Source: Filimonas effusa (GTDB lineage Bacteria; Bacteroidota; Bacteroidia; Chitinophagales; Chitinophagaceae). From it: a stretch of 64,000 bases of DNA. Both the position numbers and the translations under genes were made by a program. The stretch covers positions 1,054,001 to 1,118,000 of the forward strand of contig NZ_SDHZ01000002.1 of NCBI RefSeq assembly GCF_004118675.1, written 5' to 3'. Positions 61,960-64,000 of the stretch are shown piece by piece (the first letter of the stretch is position 1; every line of letters begins with the position of its first letter). The notes below the pieces were generated by a model that was not told where the DNA came from, ran no database searches, and worked only from the letters and a program-made list of their open reading frames with translations.

Positions 61960-63336
61960 ATGAAGGAAACAGCAGCTGGTTTCATCGCAAAAAGTACTAT
62001 TAAGGCCGGCGACAAAGAACATCGCCGTAAGATCAACTTTAATATCAATCGCTATAACGCAGCCGTACCGTTAGGCAAAAAGCAGTTCTCCAATGTGATG
62101 CTCGCCCGCGAACGCGCAAAAAATGTGAAATGGCGCGCCATAGAAACACTTGACCAGCAGCTCGAAGAATTCGAACGCACCATCACCGCCCGCGGCGCAA
62201 AAGTAATATGGGCCCTGGATACCGGTGAAGCGCTGGCAGCCATAGGAAAGATCTGCGATGAAAAAGCCTGCAAAACCGTTGTCAAAAGCAAAAGCATGGT
62301 AACGGAAGAAATTCACCTGAACCAGTTCCTCGAAAAACGAGGCATCGAAAGCGTGGAAACAGACCTCGGTGAATATATCCAGCAACTCGACGGCGAACCG
62401 CCTTACCATATCATTACCCCGGCCATGCACAAGAACAAGGAGGATATTGCCCGCCTGTTCGCCGATAAACTGGGCGTACCGCAGGGCCTCACCCCCGAAG
62501 AACTGACCAAAGTAGCCCGTCAGAACCTCAGAGATAAATTTGTTCAGGCCGAAATAGGCGTTACAGGCGCCAATTTTATCGTAGCCGATGTAGGAGGCAT
62601 TGCTCTCACCGAAAACGAAGGGAATGCCCGTTTAAGCTGCGCCTGGCCCAAAACGCATATCGTGATCGTGGGACTCGAAAAGGTCATTCCTTCTATGCAG
62701 GACCTCGCCTTATTCTGGCCACTGCTCTCTACCTACGGCACCGGCCAGAAGGTAACAGTGTACAACTCCCTCGTCACCGGACCCCGCCAGCCCGGCGAAA
62801 CCGATGGCCCCGAAGAAATGTACGTGATCCTGCTCGACAACGGCCGCACCAACCTCCTGCAGGCACCCACACGCGAAGCATTGTATTGCATCCGCTGCGG
62901 CGCCTGCCTCAACGCCTGCCCCGTTTATAAGAACATAGGCGGTCACGCGTATGAAACAACATACAGCGGCCCTATAGGTAAGGTCATTACACCGCATCTG
63001 CGCGGCATGAAAGAGTACAAACACCTTAGTTACGCCTCCAGCCTCTGCGGTAACTGTACCGAAGTTTGCCCCGTTCGCATCAACCTTCATGAGCTACTCA
63101 TGGAAAACAGGCATGAAGCCGTTGTCACAGGCGAAAGCAGCCTCAGCGAACGCATCGCCTGGAAAATGTGGCGCCAGGCCAGCCTCAACCGCAAAATGAT
63201 GAACCTCGCCAACGGCAACATCAAGAACAAAGTAGTGAACACCATCTTCAAAGGCTGGAAACAACATAGAGATGAACTGCACTTCAGCCAGAAAACATTC
63301 AACGAAATGTGGGCCGAAAAAAAGAAATCACTTTAA
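61960..63336 (+). CDS. lutB: LutB/YkgF-type iron-sulfur lactate-utilization protein
   Basis: 458 residues. An LUD domain (about 60-300, with TGANFIVADVGGIALTENEG and LGTGQKV-like YGTGQKVTVYNSL) followed by two 4Fe-4S motifs, CIRCGACLNACPVYKNIGG (about 309) and CGNCTEVCPVRINLHELL (about 359), then a helical tail. This is the arrangement of LutB, the electron-transfer part of the LutABC L-lactate oxidation complex. lutA and lutC are not adjacent, so the complex partners must be elsewhere or the protein has another role. Convergent with the serine hydrolase; the gap is 23 bases without a terminator. Confidence 0.92.
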   Translation: MKETAAGFIAKSTIKAGDKEHRRKINFNINRYNAAVPLGKKQFSNVMLARERAKNVKWRAIETLDQQLEEFERTITARGAKVIWALDTGEALAAIGKICDEKACKTVVKSKSMVTEEIHLNQFLEKRGIESVETDLGEYIQQLDGEPPYHIITPAMHKNKEDIARLFADKLGVPQGLTPEELTKVARQNLRDKFVQAEIGVTGANFIVADVGGIALTENEGNARLSCAWPKTHIVIVGLEKVIPSMQDLALFWPLLSTYGTGQKVTVYNSLVTGPRQPGETDGPEEMYVILLDNGRTNLLQAPTREALYCIRCGACLNACPVYKNIGGHAYETTYSGPIGKVITPHLRGMKEYKHLSYASSLCGNCTEVCPVRINLHELLMENRHEAVVTGESSLSERIAWKMWRQASLNRKMMNLANGNIKNKVVNTIFKGWKQHRDELHFSQKTFNEMWAEKKKSL

Positions 63337-63359
63337 TGAAACAAAGAACGGTATAAGCA

Positions 63360-64000
63360 CTACTCTTTAAAGATATTGCCATACAATCCATCGATGAGCG
63401 CCTTCCAGTCGCTAGCAGTATTGATATCGCCATTGCATATAAAGATCAGCCCTTTCTTATCAACAGGATTATAGGAAATAAAAGACGAGACGCCGTTTGC
63501 TTTCCCCGTATGCATATACAATACCGCTCCATGCCCCGTTGTGTACTTCGACCAGGTATAAAACGCCGGCAGAAAATCATCCGGCGTCAGCGTTTGTATA
63601 GCCTTGCTGTCAAAAACCTGCACATTACCCCATTTCCCCTGTTGTGTCCATGCTATCAGAAAATGAGCAAGCTCCTGCACATTGGTATGCAGGCCACCGG
63701 CAGGATAATCGGGAAAACCACCATACCCCCATGGCTGGTTTTGCTTCAGCGAATCAGAATAACTGTAAGGCATAGCCAACGTCAACGAATCTATTTCACG
63801 CAGAAACCATCCCGTGCAATTCATCTCAAGCGGCCGAAATAGTTTTGACTTGCAATATCTTTCAAAAGACGTCCCCGTAATACGTTCCGCCAGGTACCCC
63901 AGCAAGGCTATCCCCATATTGGAATAAGCAGCCTTTGAACCCGGTGGATAGTTATAAAAGTTCTTCTCCTGATCGTAATGTTTCCCCTGGAACGAAAAGT
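63360..64000 (-). CDS. Beta-lactamase-family serine hydrolase (C-terminal part, cut by window edge)
   Basis: At least 213 codons, open to the right edge at 64000, so the start and the SxxK nucleophile are missing. Visible: YYDQ-like QGKHYDQEKNFYNYPPGS, then the class C/esterase second motif Y-S-N in KAAYSNMGIALLGYLAERI, and a late HTGKANGVSSF segment occupying the KTG-like position (HxG). The family includes penicillin-binding proteins, D-aminopeptidases and esterases; the substrate cannot be told. The frame continues upstream of the apparent Met at 63917, so that Met is internal, not a start. Confidence 0.88.
   Translation of the reverse strand, partial: FSFQGKHYDQEKNFYNYPPGSKAAYSNMGIALLGYLAERITGTSFERYCKSKLFRPLEMNCTGWFLREIDSLTLAMPYSYSDSLKQNQPWGYGGFPDYPAGGLHTNVQELAHFLIAWTQQGKWGNVQVFDSKAIQTLTPDDFLPAFYTWSKYTTGHGAVLYMHTGKANGVSSFISYNPVDKKGLIFICNGDINTASDWKALIDGLYGNIFKE

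Noticed and set aside
63360-63917. Serine hydrolase starting at Met 63917
   Set aside because: The frame continues to the window edge with good family sequence (YPPGSKAAYSN), so this Met is internal.

Overview
The window is chromosomal DNA of a Bacteroidota bacterium, most likely family Chitinophagaceae (family level is inference). Signs are gliding/type IX secretion (T9SS) genes (gldA, gldD, gldE, two PorP/SprF and two PorE-like OmpA proteins), three large adhesins ending in the gliding-motility-associated C-terminal domain (CHU_C), the mutY-ssb-gldE-gldD gene order, a bL38-type mini ribosomal protein, almost no Shine-Dalgarno sequences and several exact Bacteroidota -7 promoter boxes (TAnnTTTG). 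I saw no tRNA, rRNA, insertion sequence, prophage or CRISPR array.

Layout. 1-8925 (minus): a metallo-hydrolase cut by the window edge, then the cell-shape block rodA, mrdA, mreD, mreC, mreB, a TPR protein and purD. 9134-12913 (plus): two peptide transporters (POT and OPT). 13211-18347 (minus): T9SS cassette A (lectin/DUF11 adhesin, PorP/SprF, OmpA). 18594-20877 (minus): two overlapping membrane-embedded AraC regulators. 20878-21865: a gene-free kilobase holding a strong candidate small RNA on the minus strand and an array of degenerate 16-base repeats ending at a terminator. 21866-32345: housekeeping and metabolic genes (small unknown protein, acs, MHS transporter, gldA, DUF2461, YjbR, asd, M13 peptidase, PfkB kinase). 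32526-48789 (minus): T9SS cassette B (a 2995-residue adhesin, a 1380-residue PKD adhesin, PorP/SprF, PorE-like OmpA). 49023-53665 (plus): a TPR histidine kinase and NarL-type regulator, a TetR regulator and a PaaE-like reductase. 54035-57097 (minus): HU, TPR protein, bL38 and RNase G. 57249-63336 (plus): mutY, ssb, gldE, gldD, a DUF3109 protein and LutB. The right edge cuts a serine hydrolase.

How they work together. The Mre/Rod block makes the lateral-wall elongation machine. Each T9SS cassette appears to pair one or two secreted CHU_C adhesins with a PorP/SprF outer-membrane partner and an OmpA-type peptidoglycan anchor. gldA, gldD and gldE supply general gliding/T9SS parts elsewhere in the window.

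The least explained material is non-coding: the structured RNA at 21070-21192, the 16-base array at 21614-21790, and two unrelated 11-bp tandem arrays at 53749 and 58438. Starts were moved downstream where the longest frame began at TTG or lacked family similarity; rng (GTG), gldE and gldD (TTG) appear truly to lack ATG.
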